From: Nonomuraea soli
Lineage (GTDB): Bacteria; Actinomycetota; Actinomycetes; Streptosporangiales; Streptosporangiaceae
Assembly (NCBI RefSeq): GCF_013761175.1
Contig: NZ_JACDUR010000011.1
Span: 1-64,000, forward strand
Length of the DNA stretch: 64,000 nt
Direction of reading: 5' to 3'
In this document: positions 50,867 to 59,523 of the stretch, in pieces
Numbering within the stretch: position 1 is the first letter of the stretch
How the letters are laid out: the number at the start of each line of letters is the position of its first letter
Notes under the pieces: generated by a model
Told to the model about the DNA's origin: nothing
Database searches by the model: none
What the model saw: the letters and a program-made list of their open reading frames with translations, nothing else
Position numbers and translations under genes: made by a program

Positions 50867-51625
50867 ATGCCTACTGCACCACCCACTCGCTGCGCTCGTT
50901 GCCGACAGCTTCACACCACCGGCCGGCGACTGTGTTCCGACTGTGCTCGGGTCGCTGACGGCCGACGACCCAGCGCCGCGCGGCGTGGGCTCGGTGCCGA
51001 CCACCAGCGCGCGGCGGCCGCGGTGCTTGAGAGCGCTGGACACTGCGCGATCTGCGGGCTCCCGCCCACGGCCGACGACCCACTCACCGCCGGCCACATC
51101 GTCGACCGCCAGCTCGGCGGCAGCAACGACGTCAGCAACTACCAGCCCGAGCACCTCAGCTGCGGATCAGCCAAGCGCGCGCTCGGCACCCATATCGTGC
51201 TGGTCACAGGCCCACCGTGCGCAGGCAAGACCACGTACGCCGAACACCACGCCCGGCCAGGCGACCTGGTGCTCGACCTCGACGCCATCGCTCGGCAGCA
51301 GGGCAGCACCAGGTACTGGCACCACGACCGCGCCACCCTGGCAAGGGCAGAGCAGGTCATGCGCCGAGAGATCATGCGCCTCGCAGCTCGACGCAGCGGA
51401 CGCGCGTGGATCATCCGGTGCGTGCCCGATGGCGGTAGCCGTACCGGGCTGGCCCGCCTGGTGCGTGCCGACCAGGTCGTGGTGCTCCTGCCTCGTGGCT
51501 CGACCTTGGTGAGGCGTGCGAGGCAGCGTCCCGACACCGTCACGACGATCCACGCGATCAACGAGTGGCTCGAGCGCTACACCGAGGGCCCGCTCGATGA
51601 GGTGATCAAGGCCTGGCGACGCTAA
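50867..51625 (+). CDS. HNH nuclease fused to a P-loop kinase-like domain
   Basis: 252 residues; ATG 50867 with AGGA upstream. The N-terminus has a zinc ribbon (C9xxC12, C23xxC26). The HNH-like region is C60xxC63, GHIVDRQLGGSND with His77, Asn91 and His96 in NYQPEHLSC, so the core residues are present. A P-loop domain follows directly: VLVTGPPCAGKTT (112-123), LVLDLDAIAR and a late RARQRPDTV. Position between the regulators and terminase fits HNH proteins that assist cos cleavage by HK97-type terminases. The fused kinase domain is the unusual part. Confidence 0.75.
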   Translation: MPTAPPTRCARCRQLHTTGRRLCSDCARVADGRRPSAARRGLGADHQRAAAAVLESAGHCAICGLPPTADDPLTAGHIVDRQLGGSNDVSNYQPEHLSCGSAKRALGTHIVLVTGPPCAGKTTYAEHHARPGDLVLDLDAIARQQGSTRYWHHDRATLARAEQVMRREIMRLAARRSGRAWIIRCVPDGGSRTGLARLVRADQVVVLLPRGSTLVRRARQRPDTVTTIHAINEWLERYTEGPLDEVIKAWRR

Positions 51626-51677
51626 ACGATCACAAGCGGCAACGCTCTGACCTGCGGTGATGTAACGATCACCCGCC

Positions 51678-51713
51678 CACCCCCCGGCCTGTTTTCCCAG
51701 GTCAGGGGGGGTG
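51678..51713. other. GC-rich hairpin in the HNH-terS gap, candidate cos site
   Basis: CACCCCCC (51678-51685) pairs with GGGGGGTG (51706-51713), with CCTG/CAGG nearer the loop. Phage cos sites of HK97-type actinophages usually lie just upstream of terS and often contain G runs. It could instead be a terminator. The rest of 51626-51784 holds only the terS ribosome site. Confidence 0.45.
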
Positions 51714-51784
51714 CCCGAGACCGCCGTCCCAACGCCGCATTTTTCGTCTCAGAATTCCAACTTTTTCGGTGAGGAGGGCTCGCG

Positions 51785-52264
51785 ATGGCCGCGAATCGAG
51801 GACGGAAGCCCGCACCGGCGGGCCTCAAGCTGGTCGAGGGCCGCGGGAACGGCAAGGACTCCGGCGGCCGCGAGGTCGTGCCCCCGCCGGCCTTCCGCCG
51901 GCTCCCGCCCGAGCGTCCCGCGGACCTGTCCGAGACGGCGGCCACGATCTGGGATGAGTTCGTGCTCGAGCTGCAGCGCCTGCAGCTCCTCAAGCCCGTC
52001 GACGGGCCCGCGCTGCAGATGGCCTGCGAGGCCTACGCCCGCTGGTGCGAGGGCAGGCAGCTCCTGGCCGCGGAGGGCATGACCTACCTCGCGCCGTCCG
52101 GGCTCACGAAGGTGCACCCGATGGTCGGCGTGGTCGAGCGTGCCAGCGCCGAGTTCCGTGCCTGGTGCGCCGAGTTCGGGCTCACCCCGGCCGCGGAGGC
52201 CAAGCTCGTGTCACCGGCCGGTGACGACGATGGCGCAGAGAACCCCTTCGCCGGCACGGGCTGA
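51785..52264 (+). CDS. terminase small subunit (P27-type)
   Basis: 159 residues; ATG 51785 with GGTGAGGAGG upstream. The order matches P27 small terminases: basic N-terminus, PPPAFRRLPPERP, ETAATIWDEFVLELQRLQLL, a long helix YARWCEGRQLL, and KVHPMVGVVERASAEFRAW. It recognises the packaging site and works with the large subunit encoded 3 bp downstream. Confidence 0.88.
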   Translation: MAANRGRKPAPAGLKLVEGRGNGKDSGGREVVPPPAFRRLPPERPADLSETAATIWDEFVLELQRLQLLKPVDGPALQMACEAYARWCEGRQLLAAEGMTYLAPSGLTKVHPMVGVVERASAEFRAWCAEFGLTPAAEAKLVSPAGDDDGAENPFAGTG

Positions 52265-52266
52265 CC

Positions 52267-54048
52267 GTGGCCGGCGGCAAGCCGGCGTCGACGAAGACGC
52301 GCGGCCGCGGCTACCTCCCGTCGCCGGCTGAGCTCAAGCGGCTCAAGCTCTCGCCCGAGGTCGCCTGGTACCTGATCGATCGCGGCATCCCGCTCCCGGA
52401 CTGCCCGCCGCGGTGGAAGACACCGGAGGCCGGCGAGCTCCTGAAGACGGCGCGCTTCGACCCGGAGCGCGTCGACCGGGTCCTCAAGGCTTTCTCGCTC
52501 CTGAGGCACACCAAAGGCAAGTGGGCTGGGAAGCCGCTGACCCCGGACCCGTGGCAGATCGCGTACGTGATCGCGCCCGTCTTCGGGTGGATCAAGAAGA
52601 ACCGCGCCGGCACATGGGTTCGGGTCGTCAGGGACCTGTACGTCGACGTCCCGCGCAAGAACGGCAAGAGCACGCTGTGCGGTGGCCTGGGCATTTACAT
52701 GACCGCCGCGGACGGCGAGGGCGGCGCCGAAGTCATCGCCGCGGCGACGACGAAGGACCAGGCCGGCTACGTCTTCGGCCCGATCAAGCAGCTGTGCGAG
52801 CACTCGCCGGCGCTCAAGCCGTACGTCAAGGCCCTCGCCGGAAAGATCATCCACAAGGCGAGCAAGAGCACCTTCAGCGTGGTTTCCTCCGTCGCGGAGA
52901 GCCTGCACGGCGGCAACATCCACGCAGGCATCATCGACGAGCTCCACGTCCACAAGACGGGGGATTTGGTCGAGGCGATCGAGACCGGCACAGGCTCGCG
53001 TGAGCAACCGCTGATCGTCATCATCACCACGGCCGACGATGGCCGACCGAACACGATCTACGCCCGGAAGCGTGCGCGCATCGAGGAGCTCGCGCGCCGC
53101 GTCATCCGGCACCCGTCGACGTACGGCGTGGTGTGGGCCGCGGACCCGAAGGACGATCCATTCGCGCCGGCCACATGGAAGAAGGCGAACCCCGGGTTCG
53201 GGGTGTCGCCCACGTACGAGTACCTCGAGAAGGTGGCCGCGGAGGCGAAGCAGGACCCCGCCGTGCTCGGCAGCTTCCTGCGGTTGCACCTGGGCCTGCG
53301 CACCAAGCAGGCGACGCGCTACATCACCCTGGAGGACTGGGACCGTAGCGCCGGCATCGTCGACGAGCGAGCACTCCGCGGCCGCCCCTGCCACGGCGGC
53401 CTGGACCTGTCCAACGTCGAGGACATCACCGCGCTCGCCTGGCTCTTCCCAGGCGACGAAGGCAGCTACCAGGCCGTCTGGCGTTTCTGGCTCCCCGAGG
53501 ATCGACTCCGCGTCCTGTCGAAGCGCACGGCCGGCGCCGCGGAGCTCTGGGTCCGTGAGGGCTGGCTCAAGCTCACCCCCGGCAACGTGATCGACAACGA
53601 CGCGATCCTGCGCCAGATCGACAAGGACGCCCGCGCCTTCCGCGTCCAGACGATCGGTTACGACCGCTGGGGAGCCACCGACGTCGTACGACGCCTCGAC
53701 GACGGCGGAATGACGTGCGTGGCGATCGGCCAGGGCGTGGCCTCGCTCAACGATCCCCTCAAGAACACGCTCAGGCTGATCAAGTCCGAGCTCCTGCGCC
53801 ACGGCGGCAACCCGATCATGCGCTGGATGATCGACAACCTCGCCACCGTGGCCAACCCGGATGGCCTGGTCAAGCCCGACAAGGCCAACTCCGGCGACAA
53901 GATCGACGGCGTGTCTGCCCTCCTCAACGCCATGAAGGAGTGCATGGACGCCGAAGCCGCGGCCGCGCCGCCGGCCACTGCGCCGGCCGCCCAGGCCGCT
54001 GGGGGAGAGCGCGACCTGTGGCGCCCCACATCCCGACTCGGCATCTGA
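52267..54048 (+). CDS. terminase large subunit (HK97-type)
   Basis: 593 residues; GTG 52267. The ATPase domain has Walker A-like PRKNGKST (about 128-135) and Walker B AGIIDELH (about 219-226). The nuclease domain has GGLDLSNVED (about 376), with further acidic residues near YDRWGATD and KIDGVSALLNAM. It powers DNA packaging into the prohead and cuts the concatemer. Confidence 0.95.
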   Translation: MAGGKPASTKTRGRGYLPSPAELKRLKLSPEVAWYLIDRGIPLPDCPPRWKTPEAGELLKTARFDPERVDRVLKAFSLLRHTKGKWAGKPLTPDPWQIAYVIAPVFGWIKKNRAGTWVRVVRDLYVDVPRKNGKSTLCGGLGIYMTAADGEGGAEVIAAATTKDQAGYVFGPIKQLCEHSPALKPYVKALAGKIIHKASKSTFSVVSSVAESLHGGNIHAGIIDELHVHKTGDLVEAIETGTGSREQPLIVIITTADDGRPNTIYARKRARIEELARRVIRHPSTYGVVWAADPKDDPFAPATWKKANPGFGVSPTYEYLEKVAAEAKQDPAVLGSFLRLHLGLRTKQATRYITLEDWDRSAGIVDERALRGRPCHGGLDLSNVEDITALAWLFPGDEGSYQAVWRFWLPEDRLRVLSKRTAGAAELWVREGWLKLTPGNVIDNDAILRQIDKDARAFRVQTIGYDRWGATDVVRRLDDGGMTCVAIGQGVASLNDPLKNTLRLIKSELLRHGGNPIMRWMIDNLATVANPDGLVKPDKANSGDKIDGVSALLNAMKECMDAEAAAAPPATAPAAQAAGGERDLWRPTSRLGI

Positions 54049-54059
54049 ATGGAGGCTCG

Positions 54060-54281
54060 ATGCGCGTACGGCTCACGCCAGCCGCGATAGGCGACCTGAT
54101 CGGCGCGACCGGCCTGGTCTGCCTGGTGATCGCCGCTGGCGCCCTGCTGGGCTCCTGGTGGTGGTCGCTGGCCGCCCTGGGCCTGGTGCTGGTCGGCATC
54201 TCCTACAGCGTCCACACGCGCGTGACCGCGGGCGGGTCGGCGGCCGGCGACATTGACGCGGTGCTCCGGGCGGTGTCATGA
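54060..54281 (+). CDS. small membrane protein between terminase and portal
   Basis: 73 residues; ATG 54060 with GGAGG upstream. Two hydrophobic segments (about 10-30 and 34-50). It overlaps the portal gene by 4 bp. Unknown function; membrane proteins are unusual at this place in the packaging module. Confidence 0.6.
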   Translation: MRVRLTPAAIGDLIGATGLVCLVIAAGALLGSWWWSLAALGLVLVGISYSVHTRVTAGGSAAGDIDAVLRAVS

Positions 54282-55723
54282 GCTGGCTCTGGCCCGCGCG
54301 GCGCGCCGTCGAGGCCACCGCCCAGCAGGTTGCCGTGACCGGCGCGGCGGCCAGCTCGTGGAATCACGACCCCCTCGACGGCGACGCCGGATGGAAGCCC
54401 GCCGGCAGCCGCGGCCGCCCCGTGCCCGACTGGACGCTCGAGCGCAGCCGCATGTACTCCGTCGCCGCCTACCGCTGCAACCCGATGGCCCGCGCGATCA
54501 TCGACACCTACGTGGCCTTCGCGGTCGGCGACTCTGGCGTCACCTTCCAGGCCACGAACACGCAGGTGCGCCAGGTGGTCGAGGAGTTCTGGCGCGACCC
54601 GCGCAACCAGATCGCGGAGGGCCAGGAGCTCGGACTCCGGAGCCAGCTCCTGCTGGGGGAGACCATCCGCGAGCTCATGGTCGGCGAGCTCTCCGGTGTG
54701 GTCCGCTACAGCCCAATCGATCCGACCGCCGTGGTCGACGTGCGATGCCGCGGCGGCAATCCGCTCTGGCCCGAGGTCCTCGAGCTGCGCGCCGATGCCG
54801 TCTCGGTGACACGGCGCGTGGCCGGCGTCGACGACACCACCGGCCTGCGCGACGGCGAGATCATGTTCTGGGCGCCATTCCGCTCGCTCGAGACCGACAT
54901 CCGGAGCCTGCCCTTCCTCACGCCGGTGCTCGACTGGCTCGACTCCTACGACACCGTCCTGTCCAACCTGATCGACCGCACAGCCCTGGCCCGCTACATG
55001 GTGTGGGACGTCACCGTCGAGGGCGACCAGCCCGCCGTCGACAAGTTCGTCCGCGACCGCGGTGGTCTCCACGTCCCGCCATCGGGCAGCGTCGAGGTAC
55101 ACAACAGCGCGGTCAAGTGGGAGGCCAAGAACGCCCAGACCGGCTCGTACGAGGACACCAACGCGGCGCGCTCGGTGCTCACCTCCGTGGCCGCTGGCGC
55201 CGGCCTGTCGAAGGTGTGGCTCGCCGAGCCCGAGGACGCCAACCGGGCGACGTCGCTGACGATGGCTGAGCCGGTACGGCGCCGCGTGCAGGGCGTCCAG
55301 AAGATCTGGCTGGCCTACCAGACCGAGTTCACGCGCTTCGCCGTCGACCGCGCTGTTGCCGCTGGCCGGCTCCCGCGCACGGTCCAGGCGTCCGATCCGA
55401 AGACCGGCGAGTCCTACGAGATCCCGGCCTCGCAGAGCGTCGTGGTCACCGGCCCGGAGATCGCGGCCGCTGACAGCCAGGTCACCGCCCAGGTCCTGCT
55501 GAACCTGTCGACCGGCATCGAGCACCTGGTCGCCGTGGGCGCGCTCACCCGTGAAGCGGCCGCGGTGGCCGCACGCAAGGCGTGGGAGGACTACATGGGC
55601 ATCCCCTACAGCGCCGACCTGGGCAAGCCGGATGCCGACCTAGACGACGTCGCGACGGCCGTCGACGACGCAACCACCACCGCGAAGGCTCAGCTCAAGC
55701 TGGCCGCCGTGGGCAACTCGTAA
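54278..55723 (+). CDS. portal protein
   Basis: 481 residues; ATG 54278. Features of HK97-like portals: NPMARAIIDTYVAFAVG, YDTVLSNLIDRTALARYMVWDV, an acidic-basic wing, and KIWLAYQTEFTRFAVDRAV. It forms the dodecameric vertex through which DNA enters, between terminase and the head protein. Confidence 0.88.
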   Translation: MSWLWPARRAVEATAQQVAVTGAAASSWNHDPLDGDAGWKPAGSRGRPVPDWTLERSRMYSVAAYRCNPMARAIIDTYVAFAVGDSGVTFQATNTQVRQVVEEFWRDPRNQIAEGQELGLRSQLLLGETIRELMVGELSGVVRYSPIDPTAVVDVRCRGGNPLWPEVLELRADAVSVTRRVAGVDDTTGLRDGEIMFWAPFRSLETDIRSLPFLTPVLDWLDSYDTVLSNLIDRTALARYMVWDVTVEGDQPAVDKFVRDRGGLHVPPSGSVEVHNSAVKWEAKNAQTGSYEDTNAARSVLTSVAAGAGLSKVWLAEPEDANRATSLTMAEPVRRRVQGVQKIWLAYQTEFTRFAVDRAVAAGRLPRTVQASDPKTGESYEIPASQSVVVTGPEIAAADSQVTAQVLLNLSTGIEHLVAVGALTREAAAVAARKAWEDYMGIPYSADLGKPDADLDDVATAVDDATTTAKAQLKLAAVGNS

Positions 55724-55732
55724 GGAGCGAGG

Positions 55733-56227
55733 ATGAGCAAGGCAGACGACCGGGCGGCCGAGGCGCGGCTCAACGAGCGGCAGCACTACGCCCAGAAGCT
55801 CGGCATGAAGGTCTCCGAGATCCTGAGCGTCCAGGTCGACGACGAACGAGCGCTCGTCACCACGCACGACGGCCAGCGCGTCCTGGTCACCGACGACGGG
55901 GTCTTCCCCTACGACGACGCCCAGCCCGTCGCCGCGCCGGCGACGGATGAGACCGCCGTCGACAACCCGGCCGGCCCGATCGAGCCGGCCGTCGACGGCG
56001 CGATGACGAACGCCGCCGGCAGCCGGTCGGACACGAGCGGATCGTCGCCGGCGGTCGACGGCACGATCGAGCAGATCATGACCTGGGTCGACGGCGACGC
56101 CGAGCGCGCCCGCGAGGCCCTGTCCGGCGAGCTGGCCAAGGCCAAGCCGCGCCCCAGCCTGGTCGCCCAGCTGCAGAAGATCCTGGACGGTCAGGAGGAC
56201 GGCCAGGGCCAGGGTGAGGGGGAGTGA
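55733..56227 (+). CDS. phage head-region protein of unknown function
   Basis: 164 residues; ATG 55733 with GGAGCGAGG upstream. Helical start (AEARLNERQHYAQKLGMKV), a disordered Pro/Ala/Asp middle and a helical end ending in GQGQGEGE. It overlaps the capsid gene. Possibly a scaffold or decoration accessory; not recognised. Confidence 0.55.
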   Translation: MSKADDRAAEARLNERQHYAQKLGMKVSEILSVQVDDERALVTTHDGQRVLVTDDGVFPYDDAQPVAAPATDETAVDNPAGPIEPAVDGAMTNAAGSRSDTSGSSPAVDGTIEQIMTWVDGDAERAREALSGELAKAKPRPSLVAQLQKILDGQEDGQGQGEGE

Positions 56228-58746
56228 CCCAGCACGACCTGAGCACGTGCCCAGGGCCTCCCACGTGCGGCGAATGCGCCCAGCAGGCGTGCACGGAGGC
56301 CTTCCAGGAGGTCGCCGGCAGGCCTCCCGTGGGTGAGATCCAGTGCCCCCGCTGCGGCCAGCGGTTCGGGCTCGGTGAGCGCGTCCAGGAGTCCGCGCCG
56401 GTCTCTGAGGCGATGATCGACGGCGAGCGCTCATTCGACGACGTCCGCCAGCTGGTGCGCAAGGCCATCGCGGACCGGCTGCAGGGCCAGCTGGGCCTGT
56501 CCTACGTGTGGGTCTACATCAGCGACCTCACCGGCGCCGCCGTGGTGTACGCGGCCAACGACGACGACCTCTACCAGTGCGACTACGCGATCGACGCGGC
56601 CGGTGTGGTGACGCTCGGCACGCCGGTCAAGGTCGTGCGCACCTATGCCCCCGACCCCGCGGCACCCTCCGAGGCCGCGGGGTCGGGCACCAGCCCCGAT
56701 GTCGTCGAGACGCGCGTCCAGGTCGCAGCCGGCGCCCGCGTCATCGAGGCGAAGGGCACCGACGCGGACGGCGGCCGGATCTTCCGGACCCGGATCATCG
56801 CCTACGGCGACTCGAAGAACGGTCGGCGGTATCCCGAGTCGGTGCTGCGCGCCGCGGCGCCGCTGTACGAGGGCGCGAAGGCCTTCGACCACCACAGGAC
56901 GGAGGCGGAGCTCGCCAGCGGCACGATCGTGGGGCTGGTCGGGCACTTCCGCGCCGTCGAGGCAGAGGCCGACGGCCTGTATGCCGATCTCCACCTGTTG
57001 CCGTCCTGCACCCACGCAGCGGAGGCCCTCGACGCCTCGCTCGGCGCCCAGGCCGACGACCTGGACCCCGTCGTCGGCCTCAGTCACGACGTGATGGCGC
57101 TGTTCAAGCCCATCAGCGAGGGCGGCCGCCGTCTCCAGGAGGCGACGGCCATCACTCGCGTGTACTCCGCTGACCTGGTGGCCGACCCGGCCGCCGGCGG
57201 CAAGGCCTCCCGCGTGCTCGCAGGAGGCATCGACCCGGGCGCGGACACCGACCTGCCCGACCACACGAAGGAGGAAACCGTGCCCCCGACTCTCAAGGAC
57301 ATCCTGGGTGCCCTGAAGGACGCGACACCGGAGGAGCTCGCGGCCGCCGGCCTCGCCAAGGCCGCGCCGGCGAAGGAGACCGACAAGCCCGAGGAGCCTG
57401 CGGTCAAGGCCGTCGAGGTCCAGGAGACCCCGCAGACCAAGGGGAGCTTCCTCGCCGGTCTCATGGTCCGCCAGCTCGTGACCGATGCGGGCCTGCCCGA
57501 GTCGGTCGTCGAGGCCGTCACCACCGCCCTTCCCGAGCGCTTCACCGAGGCCGACGTCGCCACGCAGATCGCCGCGATGAAGGCCGGCCTCGCGCTGGTC
57601 GAGCGCGCCGGTCTGACCCCGACCGTCAGCGTCCAGGTCACCAAGGAGACCCACGACAAGAAGATCGCGGCGCTCGACGCGATGTTCGATGGCAACTACC
57701 GCGAGGGCTACCGTAGCTTCCGCCAGGCCTACGCCGACTTCACCGGCCGCCACCCCAAGGCCTGGGATGAGGACTACAACAGGCAGATCCTGCGCGAGTC
57801 CATCGGCGGTTTCTACGACTCGGCGGCGCGCTCGAGCGAATCGATGAACAGCGCCACCTGGGACCAGGTGCTCGGGGACTCCATCACCCGCCGCATGATC
57901 CGGATGTACTCCCAGCCGAGCCTGCAGACCTGGCGCCAGATCGTCTCGGAGATCACGCCGGTCTCCGACTTCCGCCAGCAGCGCCGCGAGCGCATCGGCG
58001 GCTACGGGCTCCTGCCCGTGGTCGGCGAGGGCGCGCCGTACCAGCCGCTGCAGTCGCCCACCGACGAAGAGGCGACCTTCGCGGTGATCAAGCGCGGTGG
58101 TACCGAGGATCTGACGATGGAGATGATCGCCAACGACGACCTGCAGCAGGTCCGCCAGATCCCGCGTCTGCTGGGCCTCGCCGCGGCGATCACCCTCTAC
58201 CGGTTCGTCTGGGACGTTCTGCAGACCAACCCGGCGACCACATACGACGCCACGGCGCTCTTCCACGTCAACCACGGCAACACCGACTCAGCGGCACTCT
58301 CGCAGTCGGCGCTGACCGTGGCGCGGCGCAAGATGCGCAAGCAGGCCGCGTACGGCAACGCGGTCAACATCCTGTCCACCGTGCCCAAGTTCCTGGTCGT
58401 GCCGTCCGAGCTGGAAGAGCTCGCCTGGCAGCACAGCGTGTCGCCGAACGCGATCCCCGGCGCCGCCAACGACCCGGCCGACCGGCCGAACCTTCACCGC
58501 GGGCTCGAGCCCATCGTGATCGACTACTGGACCGACGCCAACGACTGGTTCGAGGTCGCCGACCCCAACATGTGCCCGACCATCGAGGTCGGTTTCTACC
58601 AGGGCCGCGAGGACCCGGAGCTGTTCACCCAGGCGGACCCCAACGTCGGCAGCATGTACAACGCCGACAAGGTCACGTACAAGATCCGGCACATCTACGA
58701 CCTCGTGGTCCTGGACCACCGCGGTTTCTACCGCGGCACGCAGTGA
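56224..58746 (+). CDS. prohead protease / scaffold / major capsid fusion protein
   Basis: 840 residues; GTG 56224. Residues 1-60 include a Cys-rich start (CPGPPTCGEC, CPRCGQRFG). Residues 160-335 are a prohead-protease-like domain with KAFDHHRTEAE and VVGLSHDVMALF as candidate His and Ser active-site segments. Residues 350-470 are Ala/Glu/Lys-rich, like a scaffold (delta) domain. From about 480 a major capsid domain follows, with WDQVLGDSITRRMIR, VVGEGAPYQPL, LFHVNHGNTDSAALS and VPKFLVVPSELE. Protease-capsid fusions are known in other phages. Self-cleavage would release the mature capsid protein. Confidence 0.85.
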   Translation: MTQHDLSTCPGPPTCGECAQQACTEAFQEVAGRPPVGEIQCPRCGQRFGLGERVQESAPVSEAMIDGERSFDDVRQLVRKAIADRLQGQLGLSYVWVYISDLTGAAVVYAANDDDLYQCDYAIDAAGVVTLGTPVKVVRTYAPDPAAPSEAAGSGTSPDVVETRVQVAAGARVIEAKGTDADGGRIFRTRIIAYGDSKNGRRYPESVLRAAAPLYEGAKAFDHHRTEAELASGTIVGLVGHFRAVEAEADGLYADLHLLPSCTHAAEALDASLGAQADDLDPVVGLSHDVMALFKPISEGGRRLQEATAITRVYSADLVADPAAGGKASRVLAGGIDPGADTDLPDHTKEETVPPTLKDILGALKDATPEELAAAGLAKAAPAKETDKPEEPAVKAVEVQETPQTKGSFLAGLMVRQLVTDAGLPESVVEAVTTALPERFTEADVATQIAAMKAGLALVERAGLTPTVSVQVTKETHDKKIAALDAMFDGNYREGYRSFRQAYADFTGRHPKAWDEDYNRQILRESIGGFYDSAARSSESMNSATWDQVLGDSITRRMIRMYSQPSLQTWRQIVSEITPVSDFRQQRRERIGGYGLLPVVGEGAPYQPLQSPTDEEATFAVIKRGGTEDLTMEMIANDDLQQVRQIPRLLGLAAAITLYRFVWDVLQTNPATTYDATALFHVNHGNTDSAALSQSALTVARRKMRKQAAYGNAVNILSTVPKFLVVPSELEELAWQHSVSPNAIPGAANDPADRPNLHRGLEPIVIDYWTDANDWFEVADPNMCPTIEVGFYQGREDPELFTQADPNVGSMYNADKVTYKIRHIYDLVVLDHRGFYRGTQ

Positions 58747-58778
58747 CCCGAGCTCGACCCGCCAGGCCATCCACCCGA

Positions 58779-58803
58779 GGGCGCCGCGACCACCGCGGCG
58801 CCC
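58779..58803 (+). terminator. hairpin downstream of the capsid gene
   Basis: GGGCGCCGCG (58779-58788) and CGCGGCGCCC (58794-58803) form a perfect 10-bp stem with a 5-nt loop, 33 bp after the capsid stop. It has no U tract. It may attenuate or protect the abundant capsid mRNA. Confidence 0.6.
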
Positions 58804-58828
58804 TTCGCCGTACCAGGAGAGGAACATC

Positions 58829-59239
58829 ATGACCGCGCTGCAGGAGCTGTCCGGCGACCACATCTTCGCCATCCCCGTCGCCGGCCAGGCCACCGCCAGC
58901 ACCCCCGACGAATTCACCGCGTTCGTTGCCCCCTTCAAGATGAAGATCACCCGCGTGCGGTGGGTGCCCAAGGCGGCCATCACCGCCAACGTGACCAACT
59001 ACTTCACCCTCACCCTGCGCAACCGCGGCGCCGCCGGCGCCGGCGCAGGCCTGCCCGCCCAGCGCTCCTACGCCGCCGGCAACAGCTCGGCGTTCGTCGG
59101 CGAGGACATGACCCTGTCGGGCACCGCCGCCGACCTCCTGCTGGCCGCCGGCGACGTCCTCACCGTCGAGAAACTGGTCGCGGCCAGCGGCCTGGCGATG
59201 CCCGCCGGCACCGTCCAGATCTACGCCCAGGCGCGCTGA
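58829..59239 (+). CDS. phage structural protein, possible head decoration
   Basis: 136 residues; ATG 58829 with AGGAGAGGA upstream. Beta-rich (FKMKITRVRWVPKAAITANV, TLTLRNRGAAG). The position directly after the capsid gene fits a decoration or minor head protein. The next gene has a related beta-rich look. Confidence 0.55.
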   Translation: MTALQELSGDHIFAIPVAGQATASTPDEFTAFVAPFKMKITRVRWVPKAAITANVTNYFTLTLRNRGAAGAGAGLPAQRSYAAGNSSAFVGEDMTLSGTAADLLLAAGDVLTVEKLVAASGLAMPAGTVQIYAQAR

Positions 59240-59523
59240 TGGCCGGCGCCATCATCCGCTCCGTCGCGCTCACGGGCTCCGACCAGACCGTCCGCGCCGC
59301 GTCGAGCGTCTACCGCGGCATCACCGTGCGCGAGACCGGCGCCGGCGCGGCCACGATCAGGCTGTTCGACCACGCCAGCGCCGCCTCAGGCGTCCTGCTG
59401 GAGACCATCGCCCTGGCCCAGGGCGAATCACTCTCGCTGGCGTACCCGGCGGGCGTGTGGGCTGAGAACGGCATCTACGCCGACATCACCGGCAGCGTCG
59501 AGGGATCGGTCCGCTACGGATGA
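59239..59523 (+). CDS. small beta-rich phage structural protein
   Basis: 94 residues; ATG 59239 shares a base with the preceding stop. Contains SVYRGITVRETGAGAATIRL and a closing strand GSVEGSVRYG. Probably a second decoration or head-fibre-like protein; not recognised. Confidence 0.55.
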   Translation: MAGAIIRSVALTGSDQTVRAASSVYRGITVRETGAGAATIRLFDHASAASGVLLETIALAQGESLSLAYPAGVWAENGIYADITGSVEGSVRYG

